Of a stretch of DNA of 64,000 bases, positions 22,963 through 34,021 are shown piece by piece. Location: NCBI RefSeq assembly GCF_030272615.1, contig NC_081414.1, positions 333,359,427 through 333,423,426 of the forward strand. Reading direction: 5' to 3'. The stretch's first letter is position 1, and each line of letters starts with the position of its first letter. Position numbers and translations under genes: made by a program. The notes below the pieces were generated by a model. The model searched no databases, was not told the DNA's origin, and worked only from the letters and a program-made list of their open reading frames with translations. Origin of the DNA: Cryptomeria japonica. Lineage: Eukaryota; Streptophyta; Pinopsida; Cupressales; Cupressaceae.

Positions 22963-24318
22963 TGTTGGCAACAATGCAACAAATTGAGAGGGGGGGGGGT
23001 GTGAATCAGTTTGCACACAAACTTGACTTAATGACAAATTCAGATCTTATAATTAGTAATGAAAGCATAAACCATCACCACATCAATAAAACACATAACA
23101 CCAAGATTCTTGATGCGGAAAACCTGGTTAAGGGAAAAACCATAGTGGGAACCTACCCACAATGAGATAATACCCTATTAGGAGTAAATGAAATATTACA
23201 ATGGGGAATGCACATGCATTCAGGAACACTACCTAGAGCTCATTGCTCAAATACAAGAAGGGCTACAACCCTAAGGAAGGCTCACTACCTTACAAGATTC
23301 ATACAACAATCCAAAATTACATGAACTATGAAAATAGCATCTCTCGAATGCCAGGTTACAGTTCCAGTTAAGAACATATACTCAAACTTTGTTCTTCACA
23401 CTTTTGCACACTCTTTCACACTTATTCTCTTTTCTCCTCTGCTATTGAAAGATCAAAACAATATTTTCACACATAGATACATCTCTCAAATGAATATTAC
23501 ATGTATTTATACAATTCATCAACATATATTTCAAGGTCGACTAAACCCTCAACACAAATTACAAAATAATAACCTCACACGCTACAACAACACATGTTGA
23601 CCAAAACAATGTTAGCTAAGACATGGTCTGGACCCAAATCACCACTGCGAACATGAAACATCAACAATAATTACACCTCGATCATCCGCAACATGCTACA
23701 ATCACCATAAATATCGCATAACATGAAGAACACCACTGAATCAAGAAAATGATCAATATCGCACACAACAATGAATGCGGACCAACAAAACATATAGAAC
23801 ATGATCTAGAAACATCCACAAGCAACTTGATTCACCACAAAAACAACCACAACATCACTACTTACTAGAATCTTTATCATCATTATACCGAACCTCAAGA
23901 ACATCAACTCAACTAACTATAAAACTAAAAGATTCACTTGTGGAATTCCAAATCGTGAACCATCTGAATTGAGGACACACCTGAACGTTCCAAACACTCA
24001 TCCAAAAATTCAAACCAAGATATCGCAATTCCAGAGCAATGCGGAGCACAAACCAGAATACTGAGTAACATGAACAACTGAATATCAACCATAACATCGG
24101 ATCACACAACTCGATTAAATCATCGTGTAAACCACTGAAACTTCTGTTGAATCAACTAGAGATAAGCATCTCAAAACCCATTAAACCACAACAACTCATC
24201 TACAACATACTGACCAAGCCAAATCATTAATCTGACTACAACACTGGAATACATAGAAGAATATGTTGACATCAATGACAAAACATTATTCCAGAAAACT
24301 TCTCAACAATATCCAACA
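22963..24318 (-). repeat. 3' LTR of element D
   Basis: 1356 bp, with intact TG...CA ends (plus strand TGTTGG...CCAACA). It matches the LTR of A in inverse orientation. It carries TATAAATA on the minus strand (23504-23511) and a G10-run hairpin with arms at 22980-22987 and 23006-23013. The flank GAACT (22958-22962) is the inverse of the flank of A. Confidence 0.88.
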
Positions 24319-24332
24319 ATCTCCCCCTTTGG
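24319..24332 (-). other. Polypurine tract of D
   Basis: Minus strand CCAAAGGGGGAGAT immediately before the 3' LTR. The tract and the preceding GTTGCCATCAATG are shared with the non-autonomous E, and nearly so with B. Confidence 0.85.
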
Positions 24333-24645
24333 CATTGATGGCAACATATGAATGTGAAAAACAATCAATGCAAAGAAAGAAATCAACAACCCATATCTCT
24401 CAACATTCTCCTCCTGAGATCAGCATAGGATATAACAATTTTTCACATGCTTCTTTTCCCCTTTGATAGCAATTACAAAGACACATACAACACAAATCTT
24501 GATTCTCTCCCCCTTAGATAAACACACAAATCCAAACATCTTAACCACTACATTGACTACTCCCCCTAAGTAGCATCCTTACTCATCAATCCAGATCAAA
24601 AAATATCTCTGTGAAGCTCGCTAGACTGATGCAACTCCATGCATC

Positions 24646-25100
24646 TTAGTTCTCACCAGGAGGGGAAATCATCCCTAGCTTCTCTCTGAGATACTCAAAA
24701 TTATCTTTAGGCAAAGGCTTCATGAAGATATCGACCATCTATCCTTTGTAGATACATACTCCAATTTGACTTCCTTCTCATTCACCTTCTCTATCGAGAA
24801 ACGAAACATGATTGATACATTCTTGGTCTTTGAATACAACACCAAATTCTTAGAAATATTTATAGCACTTGAATTATCATAGTATATAGTATTAGGCTCG
24901 TCAAAAATAACTTTGATATCCTTCAACATCTGCTTCATCCAAATCACATTCATACAATTGCTAGCAACAACAATGTATTCAACTTGTGCAATAGACAAAG
25001 ATATCACATTTGGCTTCTTACTCACCCATGAAACCAATCTCTTACCCCAGTAAAAATGCACCACCATTGGTACTCTTTTGGTCATTAACATCACCTGCGC
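24646..25100 (-). pseudogene. Copia RNase H and pol C-terminus (element D)
   Basis: Shows the copia RNase H end: a KRLVSWVSKKPNVISLS motif, then AQVEYIVVASNCMNVIWMKQ, YYDNSSAINISKN and FSIEKVNEKEVKLEYVST. A frame change near 24735 separates this from the terminal PKDNFEYLREKLGM tail, which stops at 24646-24648. The N-terminal side is cut inside the D-W-A-G region by G1, and the matching remainder is at 44953. RNase H removes the RNA strand during reverse transcription. Confidence 0.8.
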
Positions 25101-25650
25101 TATTATCATTGGTTAAAAATGGGCTTTTCTTTTCCCATGCTTGGCTATGTTTTGTTGAATTTTTGAATAGGATGTAGTTTCAAATGCTTCAGCTTTGTTC
25201 TAGACCTCAAGGGTTTAAGGGTTTTTGATTTTAGATCCTCTTGTGTTTGTTTTAAACCCTCTGGTTTCTAATCTTTCGTTACTTTATTCACTTAAGTAAT
25301 GGGTCATGGGGTCGTAGGAAGTGTCCCCCCTTGTTGTTCGCCTAGGCGGTTATGTTAATTAATCAAAAAATTTATGCCTTATATGTTTTTCTCTTAAAGT
25401 TGTTGGGCCCAGTAACTAGTGCGCAACTCGCAGATGGATCCACGGCTCGCGTTATTTCGCTAGGCGAAGTTGCGCATAATTTAAAACCAATGAAGTTGTG
25501 AAAATGACATGGCATGCCACATAGATAGTCCAGCTGGTTGATGATAGCGAGTAAAATGGTGGCACGTGGCACAAGTCACAACAGTCAGCGGGTCACGATT
25601 AAAGGCTAAAAGGCAGGCCCCAGAGGTGAGTCAGGTCGCAGTTAGGAGAT

Positions 25651-26200
25651 GACCTGGCGGGTACAGCTGTCAAGAATAAATTGTGGCCTAGTGGCTTTCT
25701 CTTGGCAAATAAAAAAGTGACAAGTCAGCTCCAAAGGTGACTAGATTCCAGGTGTTCACAGTGAGTCAACGGGCCCACCGCTCCCGAAAGCCTTTTCAAA
25801 CAGTTAAATGCCGATCAACTTAAAAGATGATCTGATGGCCCACACTATTTTGCAAGGGTAAGATGCTCGTTCTTTATACCCCGTGAAATAGCGAGAGTGA
25901 ATGAGAGCCGTCCACATGTCATGATGGAGGACCTGGCGGGTACAACTGTCTAGAATAAATTATGGCCCAGTGGCTTTCTCTCGCCAAATAAAAAGGTGAC
26001 AAGTCAACACCGAAGGTGACTGGATGCCAGGTGTTCACAGTGAGTCAGCGGGCCCACCCCTCCCTAAAGCCTTTTCAGACGGTTAAATGCTGATCAATTT
26101 AAAAGATGATCCAATGGCCCGCGCTATTTCGCAAGGGTAAGATGCTCTTTCTTTATACCCCGCAAAATAGCGAGAGTGAATGAGAGCCGTCCACATGTCC
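25651..26200 (+). repeat. 279-bp tandem duplication in U3 of G1 5' LTR
   Basis: Unit 1 starts GACCTGGCGGGTACA at 25651 and unit 2 starts at 25930. Both units include GTGACAAGTCA, CCAGGTGTTCACAGTGAGTC, GGGCCCACC and a CTATTTYGC ... GCRAAATAGCG inverted repeat. The 3' LTR has the same duplication with the same 279-bp period. Repeated U3 blocks upstream of a TATA box are typical enhancer-like arrangements. Confidence 0.85.
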
Positions 26201-26262
26201 GGCGACACGTGGTCTAAGAAGAAAGTTGTGGGCCTGCCAAGGTGGAACCGGCGGTATAAAAG
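26191..26262 (+). promoter_or_regulatory. G-box inverted repeat and TATA box of G1 5' LTR
   Basis: CCACATGTC (26191-26199) and GACACGTGG (26204-26212) form an inverted repeat around CGGC. The 3' LTR keeps both arms perfect (CACGTG in each). TATAAAAG follows at 26255-26262. CACGTG is the plant G-box bound by bZIP and bHLH factors. The left box here is altered at its CpG. Confidence 0.6.
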
Positions 26263-26853
26263 AAAGACATGCGGCCAGCGTTAAGTCGAATGCAAAGGAA
26301 ATTTCAAGGAAAATGGTTGGGTGCCACATGGTATCATATAGCCAATAGAGAAGCGGGACCCAGCGCGGAGCCAAAGCTGTTAGTTAATCTAACGTTCAAT
26401 CAAGTTTCTTTTGATCGGACAGTCGGCGCAATTTTGCAGGACCAAGCTACCCGAAAGTTATGCTTTGCGAAGTTGCGAAAGAGCAAAATGAAACACTTGT
26501 AGGAACGTTATGACCCATTGGAGCGAAAAATACAAATTCTCGTATGAATTCAATTTTGAAGGGACGACTGAAGCATGCGGAATCAATGTTGTAGTTAAGG
26601 CCCTGAGTACAATATTTGATTTCCTATCAACCGGGTGAAGATATCTTTTAAAGAATTTTGCAGAGGAGTAGATGCAGAGCTATTTTCTTCAGGTACAGAG
26701 CAAGTCAGTTTAGTTGCAGAGAAAATTCCTTCAAGTCAAAAATAGGTTTTCTCGTATTCTTGTGTAGCAATTCTTGTGTGGTGTGTTTTAGATAAGATAA
26801 TTGATTTGTTACAGGATTGTCTACGAGTGGTATTCATTTCTTACATTTTCTAA

Positions 26854-29800
26854 ATGGCTCCTAAAAGAGAATTTTCTGGCAAAGTTAACTATTCAGAAAG
26901 GAGTGTCTGTGATGATTTTTTAGAACAGTTGACGTTGTCAACTAATTAGGCATCAAAGGCAAAAGAATTAGTGCCTAGAGCTCCCCGTTAAAAGATAGGA
27001 GAAGGACTATATGACAAGGGTACCTGGTTGAGAGACCCACAGGTTGGATTGTCTGGGTTGGGGTTATTTAAAATTGGATTCGGAATGAGAAATTCTCCTG
27101 CCCCGCAAAACAGTATCTGGGAATTAGATGTCGGGAAATTAGTAGTCCCAGGGGTATTTATGGACATAGATTTGCTGACCCAAATTGCACTCAACTATGA
27201 TCCAGTCACAAGAAGCATTCGGGATATAAATGGGAAAACCCTTGTTGAGATTAATGCTGAAGAATTCAGGAAAGCTTTTGGGCTTAATGAGTTCACCAAT
27301 TTTCTAGAACCTATAAATTTCACATCATTAGCCCAAGTTTATGGTGCACAGAGGAGTCATCTCAGGAACGGGCCTCTCAAGGAGTTTTTTGTGAAGATAG
27401 GAGGGTTAACAGTTGTAGGACCCAACACACAAGAGCCCTTTTCATTAAGTATGTTCACCCTGAGGGCTAAAGGAACGTATTGGGCACTTTGCCAAGTTTT
27501 GGGAGAAGATACTGAAGCAAATATGCCAAATCATTACTTTTTAATGATTGCTCAGATTTTGAATCCTTCTCTTGCAATTATATTTGATTATACCTCTTTT
27601 ATTGCTGATGCTATCCATGGAGGGTTAACAGGAATCAAGAATGGAAAGGTGGATAGGCCTTTCGAATGATACTCACTCCTGATGCACTTTTCTCTTCAAA
27701 GGTGGTAATTACTTTGCCAGTGGACTGCACCTTGTTAAGGAGAAAGAAGGAGAAAAAATGCCGGTACAATTATGGAGTACTGTGTTATCATGCGATAGAG
27801 AGGATGCCAGTTTCTTGAAGTTTGACAAATACTTTGCATCCAAGATCAAGACTCTCCTCTGCTCAGAGAACCCAAGAATCCCCAAAGTTCTTCTAGAATT
27901 CATAAGACCAAAAGAACTCGCACAGAACGTAAAAATTGTTCATAACTAGGGTGACATTTACTTGTATCCAGTCTCCACAGTTTTCAGAGTGTTTGGTTTC
28001 AGAGGCACCCCATTTTTGCTACCTTACCAGGTCCCTCTCAAAGTAGGAATTGTAGAGATCCTTAGACAAATTGGTGGTTTACAAGAGGTAGAGTTGACAG
28101 GCAGGGGTAAAGGGACTATTTTCCCTACAGCTACCATAGCCCACCAATTTATAATAACAAAGGGAGGCTGGAATTGCTTTGAGGATTTCCTTAAGCCTTA
28201 TCATTTGTCCACTGCAGTGTCCAGGTGCGCTGATCCAGAAGACTTCTTCAACAGTATGTTTAAAAAGAAGGTAGCATGCAGAGGTAGGCCTCATCAATTG
28301 CAGTTTCCTGAAGACCTCATCAGAAATGAGTTTGATCTAGATGAGTAGGAGCTAAGGAAAGAGAAGTGGGGGTCTTATAAGAAAGCCTTGGATTTTGTGC
28401 ATCAGTTTGATGCCCGCTATGACCCATTGTCTAGCTTTTTCCTTCTAGAGGAGAAAATAAAGTTTTTGATTGTTTGCTTTGAAGATGTGATGCAGACCCT
28501 AAAGGAGAAGAGGGAAGCTATAATCAAAAGCAACCCTAAGAAGGCAAGAATGATCCTAAGTAGGTCAGCTTCCAGCAAAGCAATCCCTCCTGGTGATTAT
28601 ACACTGCATAAGAAATCCAGTTATAGTGTGCTGATGCCTACAACAAGGGAGCCCTCTACCTCTAAAGGAAAGAGGAAGATATAAGATGTCATTGACATCC
28701 AAGAAAGCCTAAAGAAGCAAAGGGTGGGGAAAGAAGTACAATCAGATACACCTTTGTATTCCCCATCCCAATCCCCTATCCATATAGGAAATGAGCAAGC
28801 AGCACCTGAGCAACTCCTACAGTTAGGTAGTCTAGGGGAAATTGCCTACACTTATGATGAAGTGGAGGAAGGAATGCCAGAAGAACCCATTGCTGCTGAA
28901 ATGGATATCACTACCACTGAACTCAAAGGCCAGGAGTGGGATCCTGAGATAAAGCAGGCAAGTAATGCCTTCTTAGCTGATAACAATTTTGTCACATCAG
29001 AAGCATTTATGCAGTTTATATGGAAACAACACATAGATAAATATAATGCTAGATGTGAAAAGAGAAATGCTGAGCAGCCTAATAAAGATCCAACCCTGGT
29101 AGAAGAGGAAATAAAGCAAGAGTTGATGGAAGAATTCAAAACCATCACCCCTGAGCAGGGAAGAGATATGGTAGCACAAGTTGGAGTGCTTATTTTACCC
29201 GAATGGGATATAGCAGATGTCCTGGTACTAGATGCAGTGAGAAAAGAGACTAAACCCATGGAGGGGATTACTTTCAATAAGGATAATGCTACACTCGTCA
29301 TGTGGTCTCTCAAGAGAAATGAGAGTAAGAAAAGCAAAGACACCCCAGGGTCAAGTTACCTTGGTGGGATGATGGTGAAGAGAGTGCAGAGTATAGGGGT
29401 AGTGGAGGTTGCTAGCACTGTGTTAGAGATTGCAAAATTTAGTGTTGCAGTAGCAGAGAAGGAAGCCAAAGAGAAAGAGGCCCTCCAAGTCAAGTTGGAA
29501 ACAGTTTTGAAGGCCTATAACAATGCCAAGGAGGAGGTAAGAGGTAAGGATAGCATCATTGCCAAGCTGCAGAGCCAGTTGACTGGACAATACCATCAAG
29601 GTGAGTCTTCAACACTGATGATCTCCTCTTCTCCTGCAAGACCTCCACCTACTAGCCCTATCATTGAGTTTCCACCATCTCCAGCACCCTCCAGTTCTCA
29701 AATTGTTGAAATTACTCCTCAAGAATTAGAAAACTTGAAACAGGCTCAGGCCTTATATGCAAAGAAGTATGAGGAGAGAGTAAGGGCTTCAATTTCCAGT

Positions 29801-30493
29801 TTTGCAGATACAATAAATGCCTCATTGCTCTACAACAATGTAGGTGAAATTATGGATATATGGAATGAGCTCAGGAGAGACAAGGCCATTTTGACACCTA
29901 TTTTTGACAAATGGAGGCCTAGGGAGCAAGATTTAGAGTTTATGTGTTTATCCTGCGATGAAGCAAGGGCAAATCCCATCATCAAATCTACTTCTGATGT
30001 CGCTAAAGTCTTAGTACAATTAGCAGCAGAGGTGGATAATGTTGATAGGAAGGTTAATTTGTGCAAAAAGGAGTACACTGATCAATTTTTTGAGTTGCTC
30101 CCAGGAGTTTTTGCTAGCTCGGATCAATTAAAGGACAAACAAATGTGGCTTAAGGAGATAGAAGCTAAATTGTCAGCAAGAGTTAAAGGAGTTATTGATC
30201 TAGATGATGCTTCTTTCTTTGTTTTGACAATACAAGAGATAGAGAAAATTAAGTCACATTATGGTTTTCTCAATTCAGAAGTCAACAAAATAAGAAATTC
30301 TTGGAAAAGGTTGACTAAGACCAAGGATAAAGTGATTAATTCCTCATGGCCGACAGAAGAGGTGTATGGTGAGTGGACAACTAAATATGCCACCCATGAT
30401 CCGAAACAATTGGAGAGCGCCCCTTAAAATGTAGAAGAGGTTGCAACTGAACAGCTTGTTGAAGAAACTGCAGAGGCCGAAAAGAGCTTGTAA
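26854..30493 (+). pseudogene. LTR-encoded ORF of G1, copy in 5' LTR
   Basis: Starts MAPKREFSGKVNYSERS at 26854 and ends AEAEKSL with TAA at 30491-30493, about 1.2 thousand codons. This copy has stops at 26947, 26989, 27667, 27947, 28348 and near 28682 and 30425, and a frame change near 27690. Visible parts: an N-terminal globular region of about 330 residues (NGKTLVEINAEEF, then DAIHGGLTGIKNGK), a middle domain (VPLKVGIVEILRQIGG), an acidic linker, a coiled coil (EKEALQVKLETVLKAYN), a Pro-rich hinge (PARPPPTSPIIEFPPSP) and a helical C-terminus. No pol motif, signal peptide or membrane span. The N-terminal region resembles ORF2 of B/E/F. Function unknown. Confidence 0.75.
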
Positions 30494-31437
30494 CTATTTT
30501 TGCGAAAAGCTTGTAACCTCTTTATTTTGAAAGAAATGATTGTAACAAACTCTCCTTGAGAAGTCCAAAGCTTTGTGCATCCATGTTGTTATAAATGGAT
30601 ATCAGGACTAGAGGAAAAGGGATCACAAAAGAATTGTAAGATAACGCTGCAGAAATTTATCTGAGCTTTTCCAAGTCTAATGGAGAATATTCAAAAACTC
30701 CTTGTAACATTTCTTGAAACTTAATATCAATATACAGACCATCGGTTTTGAGTGAAGCTTTGTGTTGTCTTCAAATGTGTTTACAATTTGTTTACTGTTT
30801 TCATTCTGAATAATCTAGGGTTGTTCTGTTTGAATGGAATTGCAAAGGAATTTTAGTAGAAGTGTTCATTAGCTTTTCTCTTTAGGAGGGAAATTAAAGA
30901 TGCGGGGATCACTCATACCAGTAAACTGTTTGGAAGAGACTTTGAATTTTGATGATCATATCTTAATTTGGAATGCATGAATTCTTGTAGGTGTTAGGCA
31001 TATACAAGGATTAATAGAAACCAAGCCAATGGGACGCATAAAGATGTTTTGTTTGAGGAGTCTTATCTGAGTTTAGATGACTCTGTGACCTTGGATAAGG
31101 CACTGGTATTGATTGAAGTTGTTTATTGCATGTTTTGTTGATCAAAATGCTGAATTTAAGTATAATTTCTATTATTTGTTTTCAGTTGATTTCAAGGTGA
31201 ATAGATTCACTGGTTTTCTGGACTGGTTTGTTGTGGGTTTATGTTTGAAAGTGTGAATTTGATTCACAAAGGTATACCCACCTGGGCTTTGAGTAAGTCC
31301 AAAGTGTAGAAGGTTCAATCAAACCTTGTCATATGTTGTCTTGAGAATTTCCTTATCTTTAATGTCTCTTCTGCACCGAGTTTAACCATATTATTTTAAG
31401 GATGTTAAAGGGAATCAGATTTTGAAGACAACAAAAG

Positions 31438-31455
31438 TGGCGACTCTGCTGGGGA
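31438..31455 (+). other. Primer binding site of G1
   Basis: TGGCGACTCTGCTGGGGA starts 4 nt after the LTR. It is the complement of a tRNA 3' end TCCCCAGCAGAGTCGCCA. From memory this class of site, attributed to an arginine tRNA, is used by Ogre/Tat gypsy elements. H has the same site with one difference. Confidence 0.85.
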
Positions 31456-31564
31456 GAGTTACAATAAAGATATAAACGGAGATCTGTGTTGAGGTTTATA
31501 AAGAAAATTGTTGTGTGTTTGTGGATAAGACTGCTTGTTTTCATAATTCCCATAGTTTTGTTTG

Positions 31565-31578
31565 TGGCGACTCTGTTA
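31565..31578 (+). other. Second primer-site-like motif in G1 leader
   Basis: TGGCGACTCTGTTA repeats the first 11 bases of the primer site exactly, 127 nt downstream. H has a comparable second copy (56666-56679), 82 nt after its primer site. Confidence 0.6.
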
Positions 31579-31632
31579 CTTTTGAACCAGTCCTTGTGAG
31601 ATACAAATATTTCTAAAAGGAAGACAAGCAAG

Positions 31633-33972
31633 ATGCAAGGAGCAAAAAACACAAGATCATTCATGAAGAAACACCCTCGTGAAACCTTGCGAGAAGGTCT
31701 GCCAGAACAGTCATGGAGGGGCCAGAAAAGATCTGTGTTGCATGAGGCATCAAATGCTGTTTGGGTGCAGAAAAACAATAATACTGGTAAGATGCCTGAT
31801 CGATCTATTTATGCAAAGTCTAATTCATCTTCCAGAGATTCAGAGCATGATATCTTAGGTTTCCATTCGGGATTGTTTGGAAATATTGATGATGCACCTA
31901 TTTTAAATCAAGATCTATCTCATGTTAGTGTTTCTGCAAAAGATAGAACCAGTTCAAATGCAATTAGGCACTCCGTTCCTAGGACAATTGATGGGAACAT
32001 TAGTCTGACTAACATAGATCAAGTTAATGCATCGACTCTGAAGAAAACTTCCCTGATGAGGATAAAGTGTCTCAAGAGATTGAAGATTTAAATAGAAGAG
32101 TCCATCATCTAATCTCCCTAAGAGCCCAAAAGGAGGCAAATAAGGAAAAGGAAGTTAAAGCCAAACTAATGGAAAGAGATAGGCTTCTTAGACAGATAGC
32201 TGATCTTGAAATGCTTGCTAAGGAGAAAGAAAAAAGTGACGAGGAAGGCCCTGTGATTAGAGAAATCCTAATCCCCAAAACTAAACAAGCTTGTAAGTCA
32301 GTAGCCCAGCCAACTAGGGAAGTATTTAATGACTCCCAGCTTCCTAAAGCCAATTTAGATAAAGGAAACCAGAAATGGGTGGATGATGGAATAGAATCTA
32401 AAACTGCGGAAGAGATCTCTCATAGGCTTTTAGCACGTGAGAGAGAAATGGAAAGGATGAGGAAAGAAAAGGAAGATCTCCAAATGGAATTGGAAAAGGC
32501 TGAGTTAGAAGCAGCGAATCAGGAAGTGAAAAGAAAGATTAATTACTTAAAGGCTCCCCCTGTTACATTCCCATCAGAAGATCTTAGCAAGCCTAACCCC
32601 CAACACATTTCCTTTCCTCAGGTTAATACTCAACCTACAATATAAGCTAATTTTGCCTCAGCAAGTCAAATCCTTGTGAATAAATAGTACACCCAAGCAC
32701 CTCAATCTCCAATCCCAAAAGCTAAAATGACCATGGGAAATAATAGTGCTATTACCCCTTTTCAAAGAAGAACAATTAATCTAGAACAATATAGACAATT
32801 GTTCTTTGATAGGATCCCGGGATATCCAAATCATGTTCCCACTGAGTTAAGAGACAGACTCCATAAATTTGCTGGGAACAATGCAATTAGTGCTGAGGAA
32901 CATCTGAAATCTTTTGGGGATCTAATAAATGATTATGAGATAGTAGATGAAGATGTTATTATGAAACTGTTTGTTCAATCCCTGGTTGATGATGCAAGAG
33001 ATTGGTACAGAGGTCTTCCAGTCAATAGCATAGGTTCATGGGAAGATTTTAAAAATTGCTTTCAAGAGCAATATGGTGACAAGACTAATGTGAGTTTCAT
33101 GCTAAATGAGTTCAACAATATTAGAAAATCTAAAAATGAAATGGTCACTGATTTCAATGCCATATTTCAGAAGGCCATGCACAGATTGTATCAAGTGATG
33201 AGGCTAGATGATAACATGTGTCTTAATACATATTACAATGCATTTGATTCCAAAATGGCCTATATCTTGAGAGATAAAAGTCACCATAACTTGAGAGATG
33301 CTTTTAGAATTGCCATAAATGTAGAAAGTAATAGAAAAGCATCTAGAAAATTAGGAAGAAGGACAGATGGTAGATTATGGCAAGAAACCAAACAACAACC
33401 TAATAAAGTTGCTAAAGAGGATGATAAAATAGAGAAATTGGTTACTGCTATGAAAGATTTGACTGCCAAGGTTAACAAAAATGATAAACCTCATTATAAC
33501 TGGCAAGATAGACCCCCTAGATTACATGATATGCCATATAATACCAATTGGAAGGATGGTAAACCCCAAATTGAGAAGCCCAAAATTACCCAAAGTCAAG
33601 ACACACCGGATCCTTTGAAAGGGAAAACTGTTCACAATATAGAAAATACTCCTTGGTGTATTGCTTGTGATGGACCACATTCTCCTCATCAGTGTGTAGT
33701 GGCTCAAGCTCTTGAAGAATCTATGAGACCAGAAGCAGAGCCTAAAATTAATATGTTTGAAACCATCGTAGAAAGTGATGAGGAATCCGTGCAAAGTGAA
33801 TACAGTGATGTGCTGGATAATGAAAAGCTAGTGCAAGGATAGTTAGCCTTAGATTGGCATCCTACATTGAATGTGGTAACAATTGAAGATGAAGAGGTTC
33901 ATCTTAGGAGGCCTAGTGAGGAAGAGGTTAGAAATCTCACTAAAGCTGCAATTGCCAAAGCAAAACATAACT
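31633..33972 (+). pseudogene. Gag of G1
   Basis: Starts MQGAKNTRSFMKKHPRE at 31633, about 180 bp after the primer site. A frame change lies near 32050, stops are at 32643-32645, near 32688 and at 33840-33842, and the frame ends near 33972. Order: Ser/Asn-rich N-terminus, charged coiled coil (EIEDLNRRVHHLISLRAQKE), then a retrotransposon gag core (FAGNNAISAEEHLKSF, ARDWYRGLPVNSIGSW, FQEQYGD), a basic region, and a short CIACDGPHSPHQC knuckle-like motif near 33660. It forms the particle and packages RNA. The gag core and knuckle are intact in this copy. Confidence 0.82.
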
Positions 33973-34021
33973 AAATCTGAGAAGCACTAAGAGAGACACT
34001 GATCAGGGTGAGCCGGGTTCT

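Larger units (their letters stand above)
25101..31433 (+). repeat. 5' LTR of G1 (6333 bp)
   Basis: Starts TATTATCATTGG (TG end mutated to TA) and ends GAAGACAACA. It aligns throughout with 38622-44947, with scattered substitutions and few indels. Regions in order: U3 with a 279-bp tandem duplication (25651-26200), G-box inverted repeat and TATA (26191-26262), a leader of about 590 bp, the LTR ORF (26854-30493), and a non-coding tail of about 940 bp to the LTR end. The primer site follows after 4 nt. Confidence 0.88.
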
